Source: Welwitschia mirabilis (lineage: Eukaryota > Gnetophyta > Gnetopsida > Welwitschiales). From it: 30,596 bases of DNA. The notes beneath the pieces were generated by a model. That model was given only the letters and a program-made list of their open reading frames with translations, searched no databases and was not told the origin of the DNA. Below are positions 21,396-30,596 of the stretch, piece after piece; positions within the stretch are counted from its first letter, which is position 1; every line of letters begins with the position of its first letter. Where the stretch lies: NCBI GenBank assembly GCA_051453625.1, contig JBOZIK010000001.1, positions 273,937,176 through 273,967,771 on the forward strand, written 5' to 3'. The position numbers and the translations under genes were made by a program.

Positions 21396-21853
21396 TTTTA
21401 CAAAAAATTATAGTTTACACATGGCAACAATACAAAAAATACTAAATCATGAAAAATTAAAAAATTTAAAATTAAAAATGAAGAAAGTCCATAAAAACCA
21501 CAAATTTATATTTTAAAACCCTTAAAGATAAAGGGAAATATCCACCAAATAAGAAAGAGATCTATTAGTAGTTATGAAATGGACATGTTGCTATTCAATG
21601 TGGAAGGATTCATAATCTTAAAATTAGGTTAGAATTCCAAAGATAGTCTTAAAACCAAAGATTTAACCCTTCATTTACTTACATATCTCATTCCCTCCTT
21701 TAATAATAGGTACTATTTTATGTTGTTTACTTTAATCACAACATACAAATGAACTATAAGGGATAATCTTCATTTACAACATTACAACATAACATAAGAA
21801 CTCAATCACAATAGTTAGCTTTAAATACTAATATCCTCAAAATAAAAACAAAT
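21396..21853 (-). repeat. Right (5') LTR of the small element
   Basis: Partner of 19692-20137. Its inner end abuts the primer binding site at 21382-21394. LTR termini TG and CA are blurred by decay, so the ends are good to about ten bases. Confidence 0.7.
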
Positions 21854-21859
21854 AAAAAT

Positions 21860-24040
21860 GATGATTTTAAAAACCACTCTAATAGTATGAAGGAAACTAT
21901 ATTTAAATCCTTTATGCATTTAACATAATGAGAGTCATTGAATGAAAACCAATATGAAGAAAAATGATACAATAAAATCTATAATATTAGATTTTAAAAA
22001 GTATAAAATTGAAGATAAGAAGGTGGAAATAGCTTCTCACTTATAGGAAATAGCTAAAATTTAGTAGAAACATATAGAGAAAAAGAGAAGAGGACTAAGA
22101 GTAGAATCTAGTCAATTAAAGATTCAAGATAGTGCCTTAAAAGAATAAGTTTATGGCATGATCATATCATGTAGAATTATTAAGAAAGATGCAAAATATT
22201 TATTGGTAAGATAAGTAGATGGCTAAACATATTAAATAATCTCATTAATAAATCATACAATCATGTTTTTTTAATGATTGTATTATGGAAGTAATGAGGT
22301 ATAGCTATGAACATTAGTTTTTAATTTAGAGTTAAGTTTTTATATTTCATTCTAGTAGTTTATAGAAGGAACATCAACTTGTCTTATGGGCTAGGAAAAG
22401 AAAGAAAGAAAAAAGAGTCATTTATTTAATATTTTTTGGATAGAAATAAAGGAGAGAAGTAGGGAAGGACAATTAAGAATTAAAAAATTATCGAGATGGA
22501 AACCATTCCATCATTGTTATATATTCTTAATATTTTAATATAGTTAAATTCTACTTGTACTTCATGTAATTAATATATTAATTCTTTTTATAAATGAAGA
22601 AGAAAACTCATATACTATTACATGCTTATTTATTTTTATTATAAATGTATATATGGTAATATAAAGCATGAAATGATATAGAAGTTTTTTACATAATTTA
22701 AATATGTAAATTATGGGCCTCCATTACAAATATAATGGATTGCATCAAGCAAAATACAACATGTATGAATTTCATAGATAACTGAATTTAAAAAGACTTC
22801 TTAAGATTATATCTTAGCTTAAATAATTCTAAATAAATCATTGTTAAGGTGAGGATTATGGCCATGTAAACTTCCTTCCTAATTTTAACCTAAAGAACAA
22901 CCTATGTAGCAAGAAAATTTTTATAATAGTAATGTTTAGAAGAAACTAATTAGAACTTTATTAAGTGATAGTCTATATTTATTAAGGGATAAACATAAAC
23001 CAATAATTTTATCCTTACTTATGGATTCAGATATTTCCCAACCTAAAGAGGTATCTTATCTAATTCCTTTCCCTCTTTGAAAAATGAGACCTTCTTTTCA
23101 TTTCAAAAACATAGTGCTTAGTTTTTAATTAGTCTATTAGAGCATTTCCTTGATATTATCATTAGTTATTAAGGATTTATCTATATAACAAATGTAACAT
23201 AATACATGATAAATATTTATCTACAGAGCATAAAAATTTGGTTACTCAATACAAGTAATAATCCTAATAGAAAAGAAATTTTGTTTTCATAGTAAATGCA
23301 ACCTTTTTTAATGTTTTACTAAGGCCATGTCCTAGAAATTAAACAATTACATCCCTATAAATTAGATTAGTTTTACATGTATTATACTAATTTTTATTTA
23401 TATTTTTCTATAATTTTTAAGTATCTATTTTTCTTTTTTCTTTTTTGAAGAAGTTAAAACTTTGATTCTATCATGGCTACTGCACTTTTAACAACTAGTA
23501 TTAATTCTTTAAAATAGAATATTCTCATTTTCAATTCTTCTCATTCAACTACTTTATACTCAAAGGTTTTTAAAAAGTATGTTTAACAATTAGTGAAATC
23601 TAAATCCATGTATAATAACTAGTAAACTTTAAATCAAATGATTTATATTTAACATGCTACTTTGTCTGATCATTTTCTAATTTCCATTTAAGTTAAAATT
23701 ACTAGTACCAAAATGAAAACAAGTTATCATTTGTTTTAACTACATGGTTATCGCTTCTCTTCTTTGACTATTAAAGATATTTTTCATAATCTTTAGGAGA
23801 TAAAGCCTAGACTCATCGTCATATCAACTAGTTTACTTGATGGCACTGCACTATGTAGTAAATGTAAAATTTTACAATACAAGTTAGTAAAAAATGGATT
23901 CTTAATACAAATTATAATGTTCAAAAATATAATAAATAATTAAAAGTCTTTCCTTTCAACTTACTCATGATTCTTTTAATGTTTTTATTCATTCTTAATT
24001 ATTTGAACTTAACATAGATATTTTAAATTGGAAAGTTTAT
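21860..24040. other. AT-rich stretch upstream of the LINE
   Basis: No domain was recognised on either strand. The last 600 bases could include the 5' part of the LINE (ORF1 or early endonuclease), but no motif is clear. Confidence 0.5.
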
Positions 24041-24049
24041 AAAATAGAA

Positions 24050-24195
24050 AATGATTTGACTAAGAGTGGAATGGCCTTGTTTGAAATTCAAGATGAATAT
24101 TACAAAGATGTTTTCAAATACTTGAAACATGCTTTACCTCTACAAAGTTTAGTTCACCCCTATTTTAATAGATCTTTGATTAGTGATCATGTTTA
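24050..24195 (+). pseudogene. Possible end of LINE endonuclease (APE) domain
   Basis: One plus frame reads TKSGMALFEIQDEYYKDVFK, continuing through LVHP to FNRSLISDHV (the SDH at about 24178-24189). Plant L1-type LINEs have KSR.DR.L....W...F, then L.R..SDH.P in this place, and the terminal SDH is a conserved APE motif. The spacing is about ten residues longer than usual. The RT motif follows only about 180 bases later, where about 600 would be normal, so an internal deletion is implied if this call is right. Confidence 0.35.
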
Positions 24196-24339
24196 GCTAC
24201 TATCTTGTCTTAAAGATTATTTTTCATAATTATTTTAAGTTAACCTAATAAATTTGTCTCATTTTGAAGAAACTACAGAATTATATCCTTATATAGTTTT
24301 ATCCATAATGCTTTGTATGTTAGATTTAGAATAAAAATT

Positions 24340-25590
24340 GATGAATTAAAAATAGTTTGGTTTTATATGAAGGATGGTAAGGCACTAGGAGTTAATGCTT
24401 TTCTATTGAATTCTTTAGAGCTCATTAGGATCTTACCAAATAGTATCTTTTCTTTAAATCTTATTAGGATCTAATTAGATGGGATCTTTTTTATATTATT
24501 TATGAAGTAATTATTGTTGATCCTTTATGTACTAAGTTAAATTAAGAAATCATATATTGACTTCATAAATTAGGATATTTTCATAGATTGGTAATGGGAA
24601 TTGCATTACTTTACTGCATTTATAAAATATGGGATAAAAGTTTACCTTTGTGGCTTAGGAATATTCTTATAAACATTATTTTAAGTAAATAAATTTGTTT
24701 TGTTTCTAAAAAATATATTTTAAGTAATGTAGTTATTTCTTGAAAGGGGATCCAGTGGGTAAAATATACTAATTAAGATGTTCTTTATATTAATGTTAAT
24801 TATACTCAAGCATATGAAAAAAATATAATAAGACTTTATTTTTTACATTATGTAAAAACTAGGGTTTGACTAATACTTCCAACATGTGATTTGATGCTCA
24901 TTTTAAGATGATGATACTTATGTTGCTAAATAATATGAGAGTAGTTCATATTTTTTAATTCAACACTCTATTCGTCAAGGATTTCCTCTAGCATCTTGAT
25001 TGTTTATCATAGTAACTAATGATTTGTGTTATTATTTTCAATAGGATTTTCAAAATTAAAAAATTAAAAGAATTATTCTTATTGGAATTAACATCTAACT
25101 TTCAAATATTCCTTTTATAAATAATCCCTTCTTCCTTATGCAAGATCTCATGGTTGCCTTTTTACTAATTTGATCAATATTATTTTTTGTCATGATATTT
25201 TATTAATTGATCTAGGTTCTTAGCTTATATTTATAATGGTAATCATCAAATTATGCCAAAAATGAGATTGGCATAAAGTGAAATATAGTAAAATTATCTA
25301 TATTTTATGCATTTCTTTTAGTTTAAATGTCTATTCATTTACTATTTAAAAATAGAATTTTTAGAACATTCATAAGAAATTGGATAAATGAAAAGTAAAT
25401 GCTTACACCTATGTGTAAATAGATATTTCATAAATCTATCCTTTCTTCTATGCATGTTTATTATTCATGCTAAGATCCTTCCTTTTTAGCTTGTCAAATG
25501 CTTCATTGGGTCACTAATAGACTCCCACTGGGGCTTCCTTTTGGATTATTGAGATATTTAACTCTACCTAAAGATTAAGGTAGTATAATT
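24340..25590 (+). pseudogene. L1-type LINE reverse transcriptase remnant
   Basis: Motifs are in family order. VWFYMKDGKALGVNAFLLNS (24355-24414) corresponds to AVWSM...KAPGPDGF...FF. HSIRQGFPLAS, stop, LFIIVTNDL (24964-25026) corresponds to RGLRQGDPLSPYLFI. NIPFINNPFFLMQDLM (25105-25152) corresponds to the catalytic LLFADDLLLF, with FADD now FINN: both Asp codons read AAT (25120-25125). IHKKLDK and then KSILSSMHVYY (25432-25464) correspond to the thumb region I.KKL..WK....S..GR..LI.SVLSS.PVYYMS. LPLGLPFGLLRYLTLPKD (about 25520-25574) is near the usual WCLPK..GGLGI region. Stops and frameshifts occur throughout. Catalysis is impossible with FINN. Confidence 0.85.
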
Positions 25591-26244
25591 TTTTTACATA
25601 ACTTTTAAAGCAAGGTTACATACTTATGGCTAAATGATTATCTCAACACTTCTAGACAAATGATCTCATTGGTACCATTTTCAAGTAAGAGTACAATAAA
25701 CCAATACTATTAATTTATGTTTCTAAAAATACATTCATTTCCTTAATTATATTTTTTATCCCTACTATATTAATATCTTAGAAATGCATATATTTAAAAT
25801 CATTTGATAATTATGGAAAATCTTACAAGTTAAAGAAAATAACCCTACATCCATTCCTTCTTTAAAGTATTTCTCCTTAGTGGTTATATCTCTATATCAC
25901 TCTAGTTTTTATGTCTAATCTAAAGATAGCTATAGTATGACATCAAAAACAACATTATTTTATTTTATTATCTTAGATTAGCACATCAAGTATTTGTTAG
26001 ATACCTTTAAAAATTTATATGAAAATTTTTAATGCTATTTAAGTTTTTTAATTACTTACATATCTTATTTATTTAGTTAATCTCTCTATATAATGCTTTT
26101 TAATATCTTTTTGTGTATTTTTGATCATCTAACGCTTTAGCATTTTTATTACATAAGGCTCAGAGCCCATGCAAACTCCTTCATGATCCTACTACTGAAC
26201 ATGGAACATGAAATAAATTATGATATTTTTAAGAATATATGGTA

Positions 26245-26330
26245 AACCCTATAACTCCTAAAATAAAACATCACTTATGGTATTGTCTTCATTAAATTTT
26301 ACATATTTAATGACATCTGCAACATTTTAG
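26245..26330 (+). pseudogene. LINE zf-RVT region remnant
   Basis: TPKIKHHLWYCLH, stop, ILHI (26254-26307) matches the start of the zf-RVT domain found after RT in plant L1 elements (PPK.KHFLWR..HN.LPT). The Cys/His ligands that should follow are not in a clean frame. It lies about 670 bases after the RT thumb remnant on the same strand, a reasonable distance, so it belongs to the same LINE. Confidence 0.7.
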
Positions 26331-27892
26331 TTTAGTTAATAAATTTTTCCATTAATGTTAACATTAAGATAGTTTTATCCATGTTTTTTTGATTTGCCAT
26401 TTTGTTAGAAATACTTAGATAGGGATACACCATATCCTCTAATACATATATCCAATAGATTCTATGGTATTATTTGACTCTTTAATAAATAAAAATAGGA
26501 ATCTTTAGTATTTTTGGAGAATTATCTACCCCATTAATCTATTTACATTTAGAAAGGATGATGTTATATTATTTTTTAGATGATATATTACTCTCTTCAT
26601 TCTTCTCCCTTTATTAAGGAATAGGTTAATACATTATGTCATGTTTACTTTGAAAATCATGTACAAGATGAGGACTTCTAACTAAAAGAAAACTATCTGA
26701 TGCCATTAACTAAGTACTATTTTGATTAGCAATACAACATATAAAAATAGGATTTTATAGATTTTTCATGTATTTATTTATGTTCATAATTAGAACTATC
26801 ATTCTTTGATTTAATCTATGTCTTTATTTTGTCTTCTCTAATGGTGGACTTAGTTACTACTTTTCTTAGTACTTTGTAAACTTGTTAGCTTTAGATATTT
26901 TAATGAAATACTTTTTCCTCTACTCAAGTTTAACATCTTGATATGTACTTTATTGAGCACTAAATATTTAAGTATGATCCACATATACACACATATGGTA
27001 ATGGAAACATAAAGTTTTTATTACATTTATAAAGAACTAATGTAGGAGTGCCCATTTTAGATGTTTTTAAAAAGTTATAGATGTTATAGAAGTTGTAAGA
27101 TCTCAAAGAATTTTTTTTAAAGAAGATTTAATAATGGATGTGGGTCCCTTTTTTTGTGACCCCCATTGTAATTATTATCTAAAAATAAGGGAAAGAGCAG
27201 TTTAACGATTTTATCTATAAAATATAGAGAGATGTCTAGATTTATTAAATCTAGGATTTTATTTAGGCTTTGATTACTTATTTATGAAGAAATATCATGT
27301 ATAAGTTTAAATGAAATGTTAATGGAAAGGAATTACCTACTCATTTACCCTAGTTTAGTAAGGAACTAATGTTTGAAAGGTAGAACTACAATAAAGCGAG
27401 ATGAAAACCTAGTATTATTCTTTTCATAAGAATAAATTAGGATAATACCTAATAGAGGTAATACAAATGTTTGTTTACTTATAAGAAATAAAAAAAAATA
27501 GAGAGAGAGAAGCGAAATTATAATGAAATTTGACCTAGACTGATGAAGTAGAAAAATGAACTATCTTTAAGATCTAGCTTGAATCATCTAATAGCATACC
27601 TTTACTCTAATCATATCTTGTTAAGTCATGATGGTTTGAGTTGTGATGATATAATCTCTTTCATCACATGAGTGTTGGTGAATTCATTAGTTACTTTGAT
27701 CTTTCACAACCTTTCATAATCGTGGAAAGTAAGAACTACTATGTTTAAGATTCATCAAAGAAAAGTAGGTATAGTTAAGAAGAGAACCTAAACAACTCAC
27801 TCGATTATCAAAAGAATTTATAATGTACTTCTACTTAATCATTAAAAGTATGAGTTTACTTGCAACTAAAAATAAAAAATAAATCACTTATA
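26330..27892. other. AT-rich stretch after the LINE, nothing firm
   Basis: This may include the LINE C-terminus, but no RNase H motif and no poly(A) end with target-site duplication could be placed. Near 27130-27240 there is a less AT-rich patch with gggtccc and gacccccatt words and a TATAAAATATAG. It could be part of an LTR, but no partner was found. Confidence 0.45.
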
Positions 27893-28050
27893 TCTTATTA
27901 AAATAAAAATTTGTATTACATNNNNNNNNNNNNNNNNNNNNNNNNNNNNNNNNNNNNNNNNNNNNNNNNNNNNNNNNNNNNNNNNNNNNNNNNNNNNNNN
28001 NNNNNNNNNNNNNNNNNNNNNTCTTATTAAAATAAAAATTTGTATTACAT
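27893..28050. other. 100-N gap with identical 29-bp flanks
   Basis: The 29 bases ending at the gap (27893-27921) and the 29 bases after it (28022-28050) are identical, beginning tcttattaaaataaaaattt and ending gtattacat. The gap itself (27922-28021) is exactly 100 N, a customary placeholder length. The simplest reading is two contigs that overlap by 29 bases but were scaffolded with an arbitrary gap, so the 100 N and one flank are probably not real. Confidence 0.85.
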
Positions 28051-28352
28051 CAAAGGAAGAAGATCTAGCTCACTTTTAAAGGAGAAGCTTAAAAGCCCAT
28101 GTTAGTGGTTAATGGTCTAAGGGGTTTAAATTATTTTTACTAGTTAAAGAATTTTTACAAATAAGGACATAAGGACTTTTTATAGATGAGGGTAGGGTTG
28201 AGGTGATTAAAAGCCTTTTATAATGGTAAGTGATTAGTTACATTTTTTATCATATGTTCTTAAGTAGAATCTTCGTCTTCTTTTGTAAGTTATTATGTGA
28301 AGCCCAATACATGGCATTTTAATCATAATGCTTCTACCAAGTGATGCTATCT

Positions 28353-28428
28353 CCATGTGTCTCCTATATCATTAGACATGTTAGTGACACATGTCACTAC
28401 CACATGTCTCTTACATCACTGCCATGTG
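28353..28428. repeat. Cluster of CACATG/CATGTG words
   Basis: Within about 75 bases: catgtgtctc (28354), gacacatgtc (28386), cacatgtctc (28401) and gccatgtgat (28421), with tatatcatt and ttacatcact between them. These look like decayed repeats of a CCACGTGTCTC-type unit whose palindromic CACGTG lost its CpG. It lies in LTR/leader-like DNA upstream of the gag at 30308. Confidence 0.5.
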
Positions 28429-28795
28429 ATATTAAAGATATTAGTTATTTTTGATGTCATAAATCATTAATCCGATAACTGTAATTTAATCAATTTGTCA
28501 TAAAAAGTTTAAAACGTAGCTTTTGAGGTCTTTTGATCTAAATAATTATTACACTACCAAATTATGCATTTTTGATAGCATATTTTAAGTAGTTTTACTA
28601 GAGAATAGATAGGTATATGCTCGATTCCCATGAAAATGGAGAGCTGAGATGAAAGAGACTAAAACACATAATCTCTATGACATTTTATAGCATTTAGAGT
28701 AGTTTCTAGTACTTTCCATTTCTAAGATAACTTTCTAACAAACATTAAGACTAATGCATTAATGAAAAATTTTTATAAGTCCATTGTCCACCTTG

Positions 28796-30040
28796 CTGTC
28801 TAGATGACAGTGTGAACAATAAAATAAGTAATGGTAATGAGTATGCTTACTGTGATCATTCTAGTAGATAACATAGATTATTTATGAGGTGGCATTATCT
28901 CCCATATCATCTAGATGACTTGTTGGATGACACTATTATAATGTCTCACTGGACATTCACATAACTTCTATTACTTATTTATCCTTTTTTTTTGGGGCAT
29001 TGCTATTAGGGTTTTACCCTGCCTATCTATCTACTTTGTTGTGTGTTTTGTATTAACAAATATTGGTCTTGTCCTTGACTTTTTCTTATCTTCATTTCCA
29101 TTAGAAATTCTCATGACAGAAGACCAAAGGGCCAAAGATCCATCCTTGTAATTGTAGAAAGACATCTTCCTTGGTGTTGGGTGATACTTTCTCCATTAAG
29201 GTGTGGCTACTTTGTAATACAAATGTGGTTCAAATAATACAAATATTTCTTTTCTGATTCCTATGCATGTTGTTCTTATCCCTCATAGCTTATATTGCTT
29301 TTGATCCAATGATAGTTTTTTAATTGATATAGGTTATAAGGGCAACCTTTGTCAAGGTTATGCATTATTAGTTTAGATGCATTATCATTTTTAATTCCTA
29401 TATTATCTTTACACAAGTGTGTTGCATTGTACTTTTTATACATTGCAAGTTATATTTGTAGTTAGAATACAAAGTGTTTCCTTGTGAAAATAAAATCTCT
29501 TACAACATTCGGGGTCCACTTCTATCTACATTAGTGTGTTGTATTTATGCATATACTTGTGATTAACAGGATTCGACTAAGGACGTAATATTACATAAAT
29601 ATGCATTGCAACATCTTAGTATTATTATCAAAGAAGGCTTCTTAGAGTTTAAGATTTATTATTTCTCTTTCTCTAGTGAGTATTTAGTTCTCGGTTCAGT
29701 GCTTGCCTATAGTAGCATTTTATTTTTATTTGCAGTGGTATAGGTTTTTTTCATAGTGTTAGGTTTTTCTATTTCAAAATAAAAGTTTTTTTGGTTTTGC
29801 AATAAAATTTGATTATCTGCCTTAATGTCTAGATAACATGTAGTGATGATGACCTTTATGCCATGAGTTCTCAGGCTTTTTCTTGTCAAATTTTATTTTT
29901 AGGATTTTTTCTATCGTTTGCTTTGTTGTCTAGATGACTTAGGCAGACGATAATCTATTATCATAGTTTTCTGTATCTGTTAATTTTTTGTTTTTGTTTT
30001 CTGCTTTTTTTTTTTATCATATAGACTATCATTTGGACGA
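28796..30040. repeat. Dispersed TCTAGATGAC words
   Basis: tgtctagatgac at about 28797, atcatctagatgact at 28907, tgtctagataac near 29827, tgtctagatgac near 29929 and tttggacgactac near 30034. At 28907 the word is a palindrome (catctagatg). Like the GTCGAC block near 1600, this is a repeated palindromic word in LTR/leader-like DNA. I found no coding sequence in this 1.2-kb stretch. Confidence 0.4.
28818..28983. repeat. Imperfect inverted repeat (hairpin), about 165 bp
   Basis: The left arm (about 28818-28875) and the reverse complement of 28925-28983 align over about 55 bases: AAATAAGTAAT is identical, then GTGA, CATT and a TA.TAG...CAT match with small indels. The loop is about 50 bases. The shape is that of a small MITE-like or foldback element. 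No clear target-site duplication is visible. Confidence 0.45.
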
Positions 30041-30274
30041 CTACAGGGATGATACTATGTGCATTTAAAACTGAGCATATATGATAAAATCTAGCTAAAG
30101 AGAGTGATTGTTTATAGAGAAAAATATCTAATAATGTTTGATTAACCTCAAAGCTAACTCATGTAAGGACAGAAAAAGTATGTAAAATTTAGAAATTCTA
30201 GTAATATCTACTTTTATTTCTTTAGAGTCTAATTTTACTAAAGAAATTTTTTTGGAAGATTGTATCAATGATAG
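29000..30274 (+). other. Probable LTR/leader of the right-hand Ty3 element
   Basis: This stretch is less AT-rich than its surroundings, T-rich on the plus strand and without coding signal, and it lies directly upstream of a plus-strand Ty3 gag. By position it should be LTR and untranslated leader. LTR ends and a primer binding site were not identified, so this is inferred from context only. A minus-strand open frame at 29889-29707 is not convincing. Confidence 0.35.
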
Positions 30275-30307
30275 NNNNNNNNNNNNNNNNNNNNNNNNNN
30301 NNNNNNN
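30275..30307. other. Assembly gap, 33 N
   Basis: Thirty-three unknown bases just upstream of the gag fragment. Confidence 0.99.
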
Positions 30308-30533
30308 TTGACATTGGAACCCTACAACTAAACCTATTTAAACCAATGCTAATGTCATTCTTAGAGATTTGATTACTAATAAGAAATGTGAAATCCAAAC
30401 CCCCTTTGATTTGCCTCTCGGTGATGATGTTGAGCTTATAAACCTAAATGCCTATCCTATTTTTAGTGGAGAACTTGATGAAAATCCTTTACAACACATT
30501 GTTAACATAGAACAATTAGTGCTCACTTCATGA
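30308..30533 (+). pseudogene. Ty3/gypsy gag N-terminal fragment
   Basis: An open frame runs from after a TAA at 30339 to a TGA at 30531-30533. It includes NVILRDLITNKKCE, then QTPFDLPLGDDVELIN, then LNAYPIFSGELDENPLQHIV, then NIEQLVLTS. The pattern (P.FSG..DE.P..H+..FE.L) is the start of the plant Ty3/gypsy gag core, which normally continues with a segment rich in Leu, Ala and Trp. After the TGA the sequence meets a poly(A) run (30541-30552) and the frame is lost, so the core is broken here or the run is a slippage or assembly error. Before 30339 the same frame shows HWNPTTKPI, which fits the low-complexity gag start. It is the best-kept coding stretch in the window, and it continues past the window edge. 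Confidence 0.65.
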
Positions 30534-30596
30534 AATGGTAAAAAAAAAAAAAGTAATAAAACCTACATGATCATCTGTCCCATTATATTGGTTCAC

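Larger units (their letters stand above)
19692..21853 (-). mobile_element. Small non-autonomous LTR element, decayed
   Basis: Two direct repeats of about 450 bp (19692-20137 and 21396-21853) flank about 1.26 kb with no coding signal. Just inside the right repeat, on the minus strand, TTAAAATTAGAGC (21394-21382) matches 9 of 13 bases of TTGGTATCAGAGC, the primer binding site used with initiator Met tRNA. ATTAGTTTTGATCC follows it, as is often seen after this site. This sets the orientation: the right copy is the 5' LTR and the left copy the 3' LTR, minus strand. Both LTRs keep a TATA-like site at matching places. No polypurine tract or target-site duplication is convincing. The size and empty interior fit a deletion derivative or a TRIM/LARD-like non-autonomous element that depended on enzymes made elsewhere. 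Confidence 0.65.

Noticed and set aside
29735-29750. Splice acceptor-like tttatttgcag in the right-hand leader region
   Set aside because: No matching donor or coding exon could be placed; such words are frequent in T-rich DNA.
29707-29889. Minus-strand open frame of 60 codons
   Set aside because: It lies in T-rich leader-like DNA, which gives Lys-rich frames on the opposite strand by composition alone.
1-30596. A new cellular or defence-type gene system
   Set aside because: No intact gene or operon-like layout exists in the window; everything recognisable is degraded retroelement sequence.

Overview
This window looks like gene-free nuclear DNA from a land plant. It is very AT-rich (by eye roughly three quarters A+T) and strongly CpG-poor, and everything I can recognise is decayed transposable-element material. 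I found no intact host gene, rRNA, functional tRNA, CRISPR array, bacterial operon or new coding system. Plant origin rests on the element mix: a Copia-type gag spacer, Ty3/gypsy gag, linker, protease, RT, RNase H and integrase pieces, an L1-type LINE with a zf-RVT tail, and tRNA-derived SINE heads. The species cannot be fixed from this. A GC-poor genome shaped by loss of methylated cytosines fits the decay pattern, but that is inference.

Layout. 1-1931 (- strand): Copia-like gag spacer fragment, a 599-base assembly gap, a 35-bp minisatellite at the gap edge, and a probable LTR containing a cluster of GTCGAC-like words. 2030-4070 (-): a Ty3/gypsy relic with gag, linker and a broken protease, apparently interrupted by the LTR ending near 1931. 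4075-7600: unrecognised AT-rich DNA with a hairpin and short tandem repeats. 7600-9285 (+): a second Ty3/gypsy relic with RT, RNase H and the integrase zinc-binding region in the normal order. 10664-10760 (-): SINE head. 10985-13210: two diverged direct copies of a unit of about 1 kb. 13260-18890: almost nothing recognisable. 18896-19111: a SINE head and a second tRNA-like head pointing toward each other. 19692-21853 (-): a small non-autonomous LTR element with two LTRs, a decayed primer binding site and no coding interior. 24050-26330 (+): an L1-type LINE relic. 26330-30274: LTR/leader-like DNA with palindromic word clusters, a hairpin and a gap whose two flanks are identical. 30308-30533 (+): a Ty3/gypsy gag fragment, the best-preserved coding stretch.

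The pieces do not work together as a system. They are independent insertions, some possibly nested, that have decayed in place. Several key residues changed in the way expected from C-to-T loss (GAT to AAT in the LINE RT, CCN to CTN, CGA to TGA). Coordinates of relics are approximate because frameshifts and stops were followed by eye.
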